A stretch of 64,000 nt of DNA, taken from NCBI RefSeq assembly GCF_029910095.1, contig NZ_CP094526.1, positions 2,356,001-2,420,000 of the forward strand, in the 5' to 3' direction. Under the pieces are notes generated by a model. It did no database searches, was not told the DNA's origin, and was given only the letters and a program-made list of their open reading frames with translations. Shown here in pieces: positions 1 through 7,476 of this stretch. The DNA is from Bradyrhizobium sp. ISRA464 (GTDB taxonomy: Bacteria; Pseudomonadota; Alphaproteobacteria; Rhizobiales; Xanthobacteraceae). Every line of letters begins with the position of its first letter. The stretch's first letter is position 1. The translations under genes and the position numbers were made by a program.

Positions 1-212
1 CGGCCCAGGCTCCCTCCCCCCTTGCGGGGGAGGTTGGGGAGAGGGGTAAGCCGCGGACTGAGCTGATCGACGCGGGCGTTGACCTCGCAAATTGCTTTCG
101 CGTGTCGCTGTCGCGGATACGGAGAGTGCGCGTCGTGTGGCACCCCTCTCCCTAACCTCGAGTGCGAGCTTCGCTCGCCTCGGATCCCGCAAGGGGAGAG
201 GGAACCCTTCCG
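1..212. repeat. Dispersed GC-rich palindromic repeat fragments
   Basis: Two blocks rich in CCCCTC/GAGGGG motifs, near 10-48 and 141-205, flank a short unique stretch. The second block contains a GAGCTTCGCTC-type hairpin and an AAGGGGAGAGGG tail. The same motifs recur near 14903-15066 and 50903-51075 in this window, so this is a repeat family and not coding sequence. Open frames here are short, overlap on both strands and lack recognisable domains. Confidence 0.55.
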
Positions 213-420
213 CCGGTGCCTTCCTCATTTGCCAATCACTGAGTTGCCCGACGGCGCAAGCCCTCGCAGCAAAAATATTTCTGTTTTCCAGAAATGTAAC
301 TCAGTGTATGAATGCGCCCGTCTCACCCGCCTGAGGGGCGCTTCGCGATCGTCACGAGTGTTGGGTTGGGATGCGGTGGACGCCGATGTCACGGCTGACG
401 AGCGTGGCAGACAGCGGACG

Positions 421-612
421 GTGAAGTCGTGCAGGCCTGACGCCCTAGTGGCAGGTGTCTCATCAGCAGGAGGCCAAGCCTCTCGCTGATGACGGTGACA
501 ACAAAGCCCAGTCTCGCCGGGGAGAGCACGTATAAGCCGTAACCCAAAGCGCAGGCAAAGCCGGGATTGCTCCGGTTTCACCTGTGGTCCTACCCCGGTG
601 CTTTTTTGTTGC
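421..612 (+). ncRNA. Possible structured RNA within a multicopy intergenic repeat
   Basis: This stretch can fold into consecutive hairpins. TCATCAGC at 460-467 pairs with GCTGATGA at 485-492, with extra pairing inside. CAGG at 552-555 pairs with CCTG at 581-584 and encloses a CCGG stem. CCCGGTGC before the T6 run at 602-607 pairs with GCACCGGG after it. The T run next to a stem resembles a terminator, but the stem closes after it, so the 3' end is unclear. Similar sequence is, from memory, repeated in Bradyrhizobium genomes. It could equally be a non-transcribed repeat. No RNA family is assigned. Confidence 0.3.
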
Positions 613-1015
613 ACCGGGCCCATGGGTGCGATCGGCACCCGGCTTTCCCTGCGCCCTCTGATCTTCAGAGCGGCGAGAATTGCACCAAACCTCGGGCGCA
701 CCGCGTCGCGAGAATGCGAACGTATGACTCACAAACGGCGCAACAAACTCGATGTCGTCCTGGCGAAAGCCAGGACCCATTACCCCAGATGCTCATTGTT
801 GCGCGACGCTGGGGCCACGTTCCAGTCTACAATTAAATGCGGTGGTTATGGGGCCCCTGGCTTTCGCCACGACGACGGCGGTGGATGGGGCGCGATATTG
901 CCTTTGGCCTTCGCCGGGACAACAGCTGTGATGACATCGCGCTGTTCGAGAGTATCCTCCGGTGCTGGACGTCATCGCAACGACTGCATTCACCACGTTC
1001 ACGTCAAGAGGCGAC
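613..1015. repeat. Gene-free stretch with small palindromes
   Basis: No convincing gene is visible. GGGTGC/GCACCC lies near 624-640. A perfect CCTGGC-GAAA-GCCAGG hairpin with a GNRA-type loop lies at 759-774, inside a GTCGTCCTGGCG motif that resembles a common alphaproteobacterial intergenic repeat. Open frames in this stretch are short and repeat-like. No promoter for the downstream gene at 1016 could be identified. Confidence 0.4.
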
Positions 1016-1768
1016 ATGACCAGCACCCTTGAGGCTCCCGACAGCGGCTATCGTTTCATGCCCGGCGTCAGCCAGTATTCCTGCGGCATCGGCGCGCTTC
1101 CCGGCTTTGCCATCGAGCGCGTCAGGTTCAGCGCGCCGGTGCCGCTGGCGGCAGGCTTCGCTGGGATCGCGGACATTCTGAAAGCGGCGGGGCGTCCGCT
1201 CACGGCCTTCGGTGCCTGCGAGCTGCGCTCGCCGGCCCCGTTCACCGAGGAGGGCTTCAAGGCGTTCAACGACATCTACATCAAGACCCTGATCGAATGG
1301 GGCGTGATGCGGGACGGCGTCAATCCGGTGGCGCGCAGCAATGTCTGTCCGAAAATCGATCCGCCGAAGGAGCCGTGCTTCCACGCCTTCTCGTACACGG
1401 TGCCGGCACCGAAGGACGCGCCGGCGAGCTTCGTCGTCGCCGGCAGCGGCGAGTCGGTCGAGGGCAAGGGCAACTATCGCGACTATATCGTCGCGCCCGG
1501 CGACACCAGCCCGGCCGGCATGCTCGCCAAGGCAAAATGGGTGCTGGATGAGATGGAGCGCCGGATGAGCGCATTCGGCGCCACCTGGAAGGACACCACC
1601 GCAGTGCAACTCTACACGGTGCATGATGCTTATCCGATCCTCGAAAGCGAGCTCGGCCGCCGCGGCGTATTCCGCAACGGCCTCACCTGGCATTTCAATC
1701 GGCCGCCGGTGGTCGGGCTCGACTACGAAATGGATTGCCGTCGCGTGCATCTCGAACGCGTGGTCTGA
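1016..1768 (+). CDS. RidA/YjgF-superfamily-like protein
   Basis: The product is 250 aa, beginning MTSTLEAPDSGYRF, with no signal peptide. The ATG at 1016 was preferred over an in-frame start at 962 because it follows a GAGGCG-like ribosome site and the upstream codons are repeat DNA. The sequence resembles enlarged RidA/YjgF proteins, with a C-terminal segment about ATWKDTTAVQLYTVHD that fits the family. The characteristic active-site Arg motif of RidA is not obvious, so the family call is tentative and catalysis is not claimed. It leads a same-strand cluster with an amine oxidase, a cytochrome c and a second, clear RidA, so a role in handling an amine-derived intermediate is plausible. It would act in the cytoplasm, unlike the next four products. 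Confidence 0.5.
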   Translation: MTSTLEAPDSGYRFMPGVSQYSCGIGALPGFAIERVRFSAPVPLAAGFAGIADILKAAGRPLTAFGACELRSPAPFTEEGFKAFNDIYIKTLIEWGVMRDGVNPVARSNVCPKIDPPKEPCFHAFSYTVPAPKDAPASFVVAGSGESVEGKGNYRDYIVAPGDTSPAGMLAKAKWVLDEMERRMSAFGATWKDTTAVQLYTVHDAYPILESELGRRGVFRNGLTWHFNRPPVVGLDYEMDCRRVHLERVV

Positions 1769-1876
1769 CCCATCAAAAGCGCGTGTGGGTGCGCGCGCAA
1801 GGGTGCGCCCTTTCTTGACACCGGTCGCATCAACCGTTTCCTTTCTCAAACGATCAATGCGGCTGGGTGAGCGCCG

Positions 1877-3469
1877 GTGCAGAACGGATCTGTGATCAAG
1901 CGGCGCGATTTGCTCGCGCTGATCGGCACCATCGCCGGCAGTTCGGTGATGTATCAGGCGATGACGAGCCTCGGCTTCGCGTCGGAGTCCGCCTACAAGG
2001 GCCCGCTCAAGCTCGAAGGTAACCCGAAAGGGGCATCCGTGCTGATACTCGGCGCGGGGCTTGCGGGCATGACGGCGGCGCTGGAGCTGCGCAAGGCCGG
2101 CTACAAGGTCCAGATCCTCGAATTCAACAGCCGCCCTGGCGGCCGCAACTGGACGATCCGCGGCGGCGACAGCTTTGTCGAGCTCGGCGGTTTCAGGCAG
2201 ACATGCGAGTTCGAGCAAGGCTTGTACATCAATCCCGGTCCGTGGCGGATTCCCTATCACCACCGCGCGCTGCTCGATTACTGTCGACGGCTCAACGTGG
2301 CGCTGGAGCCTTTCATCCAGCTCAATCACAATGCGTATCTGCACGCGACGCGTGCATTCAACGGCAGGCCGCAACGCATCCGCAGCATCAAGGCGGATTT
2401 CCAGGGCCGGGTGTCGGAGCTGCTTGCCAAGGTCACGCAACAAGGCAAGCTCGACGAGACCGTGACCAAGGAAGACCAGGAGATCCTGCTGCAGTCGCTG
2501 CGGGCCTGGGGCGCGCTCGATCGCGACTACAAGTACAGCGCCAGTCTCGACTCCGCGGCATTCCGCGGCTATGCGCGCGATCCCGGCGGCGGGCTTACGG
2601 CCGATCCGCTGCCGAGCGACCCGATCTCGCTGTCGGACATCCTGCGCTCGCGGCTGTGGCGCTATCTGCAGGCCTTTGCGCGCTACAATTTCCAGACCAC
2701 GATGTTTCAGCCGGTCGGCGGCATGGACATGATCGGCAAGGCCTTCGCGCGCGAAGTCGGCGATCTCATTCGCTACAACGCCAAGGTGACCCAGGTCCAG
2801 CAGAACGGCACCGGCGTCACCGTGAGCTATGTCGATACGGCCAACCCGTCCGCCGTGCAGCAGGCGATCGCCGACTGGTGCATCTGCACCATCCCGCTGT
2901 CGATCCTGAGCCAGTTGCCGATCGATGTCGGCACACCGATGAAAAACGCGATCGATGCGCTGCCTTATGCTGCCTCGGTGAAGATCGGGCTGCAGTTCAA
3001 GCGCCGCTTCTGGGAGGAGGACGAGGCGATCTATGGCGGCATCAGCTTCACCGACCTGCCGATCCGGCAGATCGCCTATCCGAACTATGGCTTCAACCGC
3101 AACGGCCGCGGCATCCTGCTCGGCGGCTATCTGTTCGAGGGTGCCAATTCCTACGAGTTCACCGCGATGACGCCCGCCGAGCGGGTCAAGAGTGCGGTCG
3201 AGTTCGGCGCCATAATCCATCCACAGTACAAGGACGAGTTCGAAACCGGCATTGCGGTGGCCTGGCATCGCGTGCCCTTCACGCTCGGCTGCAGCGGCGA
3301 ATGGAGCGACGCCGGACGCGCGCAGCATTATCGCAACCTCTGTCAGATCGACGGCCGCATCCTGCTGGCGGGCGAGCATGCGTCCGACCTGCCGGCATGG
3401 CAGGAGGGCGCGATCCTGTCCTCGCTCGACGCCGTCACGCGGCTGCACGAACGCGTGGTGAAGACGTGA
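1877..3469 (+). CDS. Tat-exported flavin monoamine oxidase/dehydrogenase
   Basis: This 530-aa protein of the flavin-containing amine oxidase family oxidises amines to imines. The N-terminus has a twin-arginine motif (KRRDLLALIG, about residues 8-17) followed by a hydrophobic stretch, so export of the folded flavoprotein is likely. The dinucleotide fold GAGLAGMTAALELRKAGY (about 58-75) continues into the RPGGR motif. The C-terminus has the FAD-contacting LLAGEHASDLPAWQEGAI segment. The start is a GTG at 1877; a second in-frame GTG at 1892 would also keep the Tat motif. The stop overlaps the ATG of the next gene, a c-type cytochrome, so this enzyme may pass electrons to the cytochrome and not to oxygen, as known for NicA2 with CycN in Pseudomonas putida. 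The substrate cannot be read from the sequence. Confidence 0.85.
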   Translation: MQNGSVIKRRDLLALIGTIAGSSVMYQAMTSLGFASESAYKGPLKLEGNPKGASVLILGAGLAGMTAALELRKAGYKVQILEFNSRPGGRNWTIRGGDSFVELGGFRQTCEFEQGLYINPGPWRIPYHHRALLDYCRRLNVALEPFIQLNHNAYLHATRAFNGRPQRIRSIKADFQGRVSELLAKVTQQGKLDETVTKEDQEILLQSLRAWGALDRDYKYSASLDSAAFRGYARDPGGGLTADPLPSDPISLSDILRSRLWRYLQAFARYNFQTTMFQPVGGMDMIGKAFAREVGDLIRYNAKVTQVQQNGTGVTVSYVDTANPSAVQQAIADWCICTIPLSILSQLPIDVGTPMKNAIDALPYAASVKIGLQFKRRFWEEDEAIYGGISFTDLPIRQIAYPNYGFNRNGRGILLGGYLFEGANSYEFTAMTPAERVKSAVEFGAIIHPQYKDEFETGIAVAWHRVPFTLGCSGEWSDAGRAQHYRNLCQIDGRILLAGEHASDLPAWQEGAILSSLDAVTRLHERVVKT

Positions 3470-3876
3470 TGAGGTTGGCAAGGACATCGGCGGTTGCCGC
3501 GCTGACATTGCTGTCGGCCACTGCGGCCATCGGGCAGGACAGCGCCGCGAACCCGCGCACCTTCTCTTCCGGCTATCGCTTCGTGGAGATGACCGGCGAG
3601 GAATTGTTCGCCAATGTGTGTCAAGGTTGCCACATGCCGGATGCTATGGGGGCGATCGGCGCCGGGAGCTATCCCTCGCTGGCCGGCAACAAGAATCTCG
3701 AAACCGGCAGCTACCCGGTCTTCCTCATCCTCAACGGCCGCCGCGGCATGCCGGCATTCGGCGACATGATGACCGATGGTCAGGTCGCCGCCGTTGTGAA
3801 TTATGTGCGGACGCATTTCGGCAACAACTTTCAGGACGTGGTGACGGCCAAGGACGTTCAGGACGCCCGCCGCTAA
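3469..3876 (+). CDS. Exported monohaem c-type cytochrome
   Basis: A 135-aa protein with a Sec signal peptide (MRLARTSAVAALTLLSATAAIG), one haem-binding CQGCH motif at residues 51-55 and a candidate Met ligand in the later RGMPAFGDMM segment. This is the layout of a small soluble class I cytochrome c. Its ATG overlaps the stop of the amine oxidase gene (TGATG), which indicates translational coupling. It is the natural electron acceptor for the upstream flavoenzyme in the periplasm, passing electrons toward the respiratory chain. The role is inferred from gene order and from the NicA2-CycN precedent; the haem motif is seen directly. Confidence 0.88.
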   Translation: MRLARTSAVAALTLLSATAAIGQDSAANPRTFSSGYRFVEMTGEELFANVCQGCHMPDAMGAIGAGSYPSLAGNKNLETGSYPVFLILNGRRGMPAFGDMMTDGQVAAVVNYVRTHFGNNFQDVVTAKDVQDARR

Positions 3877-3902
3877 CCACGCGACAGATTCGGGGGAGAC
3901 TG

Positions 3903-4397
3903 ATGAAATTCGCCGCTATCGTGCTGGTCGCCGCATTGTCGGCCGTGGCGACCGCAGCCTCTGCCGATGTGATCAGGCATCCAATTCCGAACTCGACATT
4001 CCCGATTGCACAGTCTGTCACGGTCACCGGCAATGCCACGACCGTCTATGTCAGCGGCCAGGTGCCGCCGGTGGTCAACAAGGATGCCGATCCGGCGACC
4101 CCGCAGGCCTATGGCGATACCAAGACCCAGACCGTCGGCGTGCTCAATCGCATCAAGGGCATCCTCGAAGGCCAGGGGCTTGGCATGGGCGATGTCGTCA
4201 AGATGCAGGCGTTCCTGGTTCACACTCCGTCGGCGCCGATGGACTTCAAGGCCTTCATGGAAGGCTACACGCAGTTCTTCGGCGGCAGCCAGCCGAACCT
4301 GCCGGCACGCTCCGTGGTCGGCGTTGCCGCGCTCGCCAATCCCGGCTTCCTGGTCGAGATCGAGGTGGTCGCGGCCAAGGATACGGCTGCGAAGTAA
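3903..4397 (+). CDS. Exported RidA-family enamine/imine deaminase
   Basis: A 164-aa protein with a clear signal peptide (MKFAAIVLVAALSAVATAASA) ahead of a full RidA/YjgF domain. The catalytic Arg is present in LPARSVVGV (R136), and the terminal VEIEVVA strand supplies the conserved Glu. RidA proteins hydrolyse reactive enamine/imine intermediates to ketones and ammonia. Most are cytosolic, so a signal peptide is notable. It lies 26 bp after the cytochrome gene and just before an exported M20 peptidase. It may hydrolyse the imine released by the Tat-exported amine oxidase. The start was chosen for the GGGGGAGACTG ribosome site just upstream and for the signal peptide. Confidence 0.85.
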   Translation: MKFAAIVLVAALSAVATAASADVIRHPIPNSTFPIAQSVTVTGNATTVYVSGQVPPVVNKDADPATPQAYGDTKTQTVGVLNRIKGILEGQGLGMGDVVKMQAFLVHTPSAPMDFKAFMEGYTQFFGGSQPNLPARSVVGVAALANPGFLVEIEVVAAKDTAAK

Positions 4398-4513
4398 TGC
4401 ACGCGAAACAGCGGTGGCATGCGCGCGCAAATTGAATGGCTCGGCGTCTTGCCAAAGCAGGTGTCGCCTGTCTGAATTCGGCCGGTGAGGCTGTGGAATT
4501 CCGGGAGAGCACG

Positions 4514-5938
4514 ATGTCGCACAAGGCCAAAACAACAAGTCGATCGCTCCTGTTGTCGGCCGCCCTCGGTTCGGCGCTGCTGGCAACCGGCGCGGCGGCG
4601 CAAGGGTTGACCGAGCAGCAGCAGTTCGCCCGCGGCATCTACCAGGAGCTGGTCGAGATCAATACGACCACCGCGACCGGCGATACGCAGAAGGCGGCCG
4701 AGGCGATGGGCGCACGGCTGCGTGCGGCGGGCTTCCCCGAGAGTGACGTGCACGTGTTCTCGCCGGCGCCGCACAAGGGCAATCTGGTGGCGCGGCTGCA
4801 CGGTTCCGGTGCGCGCAAGCCGATCCTGCTCGTCGCCCATCTCGACGTGGTCCCCGCCAACCGCGAGGACTGGTCGGTCGATCCGTTCAAGCTCACCGAG
4901 CAGGACGGCTATTTCTACGGGCGCGGCAGCAGCGACGACAAGTACATGGCCTCCGCCTTCATCACCAATCTGATCCGCTACAAGAAGGAGGGCTACAAGC
5001 CCGACCGCGACATCATCGTGGCGCTGGAGACCGATGAGGAGATCCTCGATGCCAACGGTCTGGGCATGCAGTGGCTGATCAAGAACCACCGCGACCTGAT
5101 CGATGCCGAATTCGCGCTGAATGAAGGCGGCGGCGTCGGCCTGAAGGACGGCAAGGCGATCCGCAACACCGTGCAGACCAGCGAGAAGGTCTCGATCGGC
5201 TATCAGCTCACGGTCAAGGATCGCGGCGGCCACAGCTCATTGCCGCGCAAGGACAACGCGATCTATCGTCTCGCGGCAGGGCTCGTCAGGCTCTCCAATT
5301 TCAGCTTCCCGCCGAATTTCAACGAGACGACGCGGCTTTATTTCACGCGGATGGCGGAGCTGGACACCAAGCAGACCGCGGATGACATCCGGGCCGTGCT
5401 GGCGCCGCAACCCGATCCCGCGGCGTTGGCGCGTTTGTCGGAGAATGTCGGCTACAACGCGCAGCTCCGCACCACCTGCGTCGCGACCATGCTGCAAGGC
5501 GGCCATGCCATCAACGCGCTGCCGCAGCTGGCGACCGCCAAGGTGAATTGCCGGATCATGCCAGGTGAGCCGGTCGAGGGCGTGCAGGCGACGCTCGAGC
5601 GTGTGCTCGATGACAGGCAGATCGCGGTGGCGCCGACCGGCAAGGCGGTGCTCAGCCCGCCGTCGCCGCCGAACGAGGAGGTCATGGGGGCGATCGACAA
5701 GCTGTCGAAAGAGTTCTGGCCGGATGCCGCGATCATCCCCGTCATGAGCACCGGCGCGACGGACGGCAGCTATCTGCGTAATGCCGGGATCCCGACCTAC
5801 GGCCATTCCGGGCTTGCCGCCGATATCAAAGACAACAGGAATCATGGCAAGGACGAGCGTGTGCTCGTAAAGTCGTTCTACGAGGGCGAGGATTATCTCT
5901 ATCGCCTGGTCAAGATGCTCGCCGGAGGCAAGTCGTAA
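4514..5938 (+). CDS. Exported M20/M25/M40-family metallopeptidase
   Basis: A 474-aa protein with a signal peptide (ending near TGAAAQ) followed by an M20 fold. Metal-site landmarks are HLDVVP (first His and following Asp), GRGSSDDK (bridging Asp), ETDEEIL (catalytic and ligand Glu pair) and a C-terminal YGHSGL segment. The dimerisation domain insertion begins about ERVSIGYQLTV with the RGGHSSLP motif. M20 enzymes cleave small peptides or N-acyl amino acids using one or two zinc ions. Its place between an exported RidA and aspartate dehydrogenase suggests it releases amino compounds in the periplasm for the amine oxidase. The ATG at 4514 follows GGGAGAGCACG. Confidence 0.87.
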   Translation: MSHKAKTTSRSLLLSAALGSALLATGAAAQGLTEQQQFARGIYQELVEINTTTATGDTQKAAEAMGARLRAAGFPESDVHVFSPAPHKGNLVARLHGSGARKPILLVAHLDVVPANREDWSVDPFKLTEQDGYFYGRGSSDDKYMASAFITNLIRYKKEGYKPDRDIIVALETDEEILDANGLGMQWLIKNHRDLIDAEFALNEGGGVGLKDGKAIRNTVQTSEKVSIGYQLTVKDRGGHSSLPRKDNAIYRLAAGLVRLSNFSFPPNFNETTRLYFTRMAELDTKQTADDIRAVLAPQPDPAALARLSENVGYNAQLRTTCVATMLQGGHAINALPQLATAKVNCRIMPGEPVEGVQATLERVLDDRQIAVAPTGKAVLSPPSPPNEEVMGAIDKLSKEFWPDAAIIPVMSTGATDGSYLRNAGIPTYGHSGLAADIKDNRNHGKDERVLVKSFYEGEDYLYRLVKMLAGGKS

Positions 5939-5942
5939 CGCA

Positions 5943-6761
5943 ATGGCAGATTCCAGAACCAGGACCCGCGTGGCGGTGGCCGGCCTCGGCGCGATCGGGG
6001 CCGACGTCGTCAAGGCGCTCGATCGGGGTATCGACGGGCTGGCGCTTGCGGCGGTGTCGTCGCAGGATCCTGCGAAGCATCGCGCGTGGCTTGCCGAACT
6101 GAAGACGCAGCCGAAGGTGCTGCCGATCGCCGATCTCGCCGATGTTGCCGACATCGTCGTTGAATGTGCGCCGAGCAAGCTGGTGCGCTCGATCGTGGCG
6201 CCGGTGGTCGAGCGCGGCAAGACCGCCGTGGTGCTGAGCGTCGGCGCGCTGCTGCAGAACGAAGATCTGATCGGCCTTGCCGCCGCGCATGGCGGCCAGA
6301 TCATCGTGCCGACCGGCGCGCTGATCGGGCTCGACGCCGTGACCGCCGCGGCCATCGGAACCATCCATTCGGTGAGGATCGTGACACGCAAGCCGGTCGC
6401 GGGCCTGCTCGGCGCGCCACATCTGGTCGAGAACGACATCCGGATCGAAGGCATCGCCGAGCCGCTGCGGGTGTTCGAGGGCAGCGCGCGCGAGGCCGCG
6501 AAGGGTTTTCCGGCCAATCTCAATGTCGCGGTGGCGCTGTCGCTCGCCGGGATCGGCCCGGATCGCACCCGGGTCGAGATCTGGGCGGACCCGACGGTGA
6601 CGCGCAACACCCACCGCATCGAGGTCGATTCCGATTCCGCGCGGTTCTCGATGATGATCGAGAACATCCCGTCGGAGAACCCGAAGACCGGCCGCATCAC
6701 CGCGCTGTCGGTGATCGCCTGCCTGCGCAAGCTGCGCGCGCCGCTTCGGATTGGAACGTGA
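5943..6761 (+). CDS. nadX: L-aspartate dehydrogenase-like protein
   Basis: A 272-aa protein with an N-terminal Rossmann motif (VAVAGLGAIGADVVKALD) and the aspartate dehydrogenase core, including VECAPSKLV, VLSVGALL and NLNVAVALSLAGIGPDRTRVEIWADP. Family members oxidise L-aspartate with NAD(P) to iminoaspartate, which can feed quinolinate and NAD synthesis. The length matches the family and no signal peptide is seen. The gene starts 4 bp after the peptidase gene and is followed 7 bp later by nicotinamidase, so NAD metabolism or iminoaspartate release are both possible roles. In the reverse direction the enzyme could assimilate ammonia. Confidence 0.8.
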   Translation: MADSRTRTRVAVAGLGAIGADVVKALDRGIDGLALAAVSSQDPAKHRAWLAELKTQPKVLPIADLADVADIVVECAPSKLVRSIVAPVVERGKTAVVLSVGALLQNEDLIGLAAAHGGQIIVPTGALIGLDAVTAAAIGTIHSVRIVTRKPVAGLLGAPHLVENDIRIEGIAEPLRVFEGSAREAAKGFPANLNVAVALSLAGIGPDRTRVEIWADPTVTRNTHRIEVDSDSARFSMMIENIPSENPKTGRITALSVIACLRKLRAPLRIGT

Positions 6762-6768
6762 GGTGACG

Positions 6769-7389
6769 ATGACAATCCGGCCCGACGATCTCCTTCTCGT
6801 TATCGATGTGCAGAACGATTTCTGCCCCGGTGGCGCGCTGGCGGTCGCGGATGGCGATGCCGTGGTGCCCGTCGTCAATCGGCTCGCCGAGCGGTTCGAC
6901 CATGTGGTGCTGACCCAGGACTGGCATCCGGCGGGTCATAGCTCCTTTGCGTCATCGCATCCCGGCGCGGCGCCGTTCTCCTCCGTGACCATGCCCTACG
7001 GTCCGCAAACGCTGTGGCCGGACCATTGCGTCCAGGGCACGCCGGGCGCCGCCTTCCATCCGCAGCTCGCCACCGACAGGGCCGAGCTTGTGGTCCGCAA
7101 GGGCTTCCGCGCGGCGATCGATTCCTATTCGGCGTTCTTCGAGAACGACCGGACCACGCCGACCGGGCTCGCCGGCTATCTGCGCGAGCGCGGCCTGACG
7201 CGGATCGTCATGGCGGGGCTCGCGACGGACTACTGCGTGCATTATTCGGCGCTGGATGCGCGGCGGCTCGGCTTCGAGGCCACGGTCGTGCTGTCGGGCT
7301 GCCGCGCCATCGATCTTGCGGGCTCGCTCGCGGCCGCCACGGCGGCCATGCTTGCGGCCGGCGTCGTGCTGGTCGATGACATCGCCTGA
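6769..7389 (+). CDS. pncA: Nicotinamidase (PncA type)
   Basis: A 206-aa isochorismatase-fold hydrolase converting nicotinamide to nicotinate and ammonia in NAD salvage. The Asp-Lys-Cys triad is visible: D13 in VIDVQNDF, the Lys in VVRKGF and the Cys in ATDYCVHYSALDA. The metal site DWHPAGHSSF and the nicotinamidase signature LWPDHCVQGTPGA distinguish it from other family members such as maleamate or isochorismate hydrolases. The ATG at 6769 follows GTGAGGTGACG. It directly follows nadX-like DNA and is the last gene of the plus-strand cluster. Confidence 0.9.
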   Translation: MTIRPDDLLLVIDVQNDFCPGGALAVADGDAVVPVVNRLAERFDHVVLTQDWHPAGHSSFASSHPGAAPFSSVTMPYGPQTLWPDHCVQGTPGAAFHPQLATDRAELVVRKGFRAAIDSYSAFFENDRTTPTGLAGYLRERGLTRIVMAGLATDYCVHYSALDARRLGFEATVVLSGCRAIDLAGSLAAATAAMLAAGVVLVDDIA

Positions 7390-7476
7390 GCGTGTCTCTT
7401 CGGGGCAAAAACCGTTGTTTTGACTGGTCTTTTGCTTTAATCCCAGCCACTGACGGTCATTTGCAACGGAGATCCC

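Noticed and set aside
225..1032. Several open frames in the leading intergenic region
   Set aside because: They overlap on both strands and lie in repeat-like sequence. They lack ribosome sites and domains, as is usual for such repeats.
1004..3508. Long open frame on the minus strand opposite the RidA-like and amine oxidase genes
   Set aside because: It is an antisense shadow of well-supported plus-strand genes. Its residues are Arg- and Asp-rich and no domain is seen. High GC makes such frames common.
1877..3876. Interpretation as a nicotine-degradation (nic) cluster
   Set aside because: The oxidase and cytochrome fit the NicA2-CycN pattern, but no other nicotine genes are present. The PncA-like protein has nicotinamidase motifs and not those of maleamate amidohydrolase.
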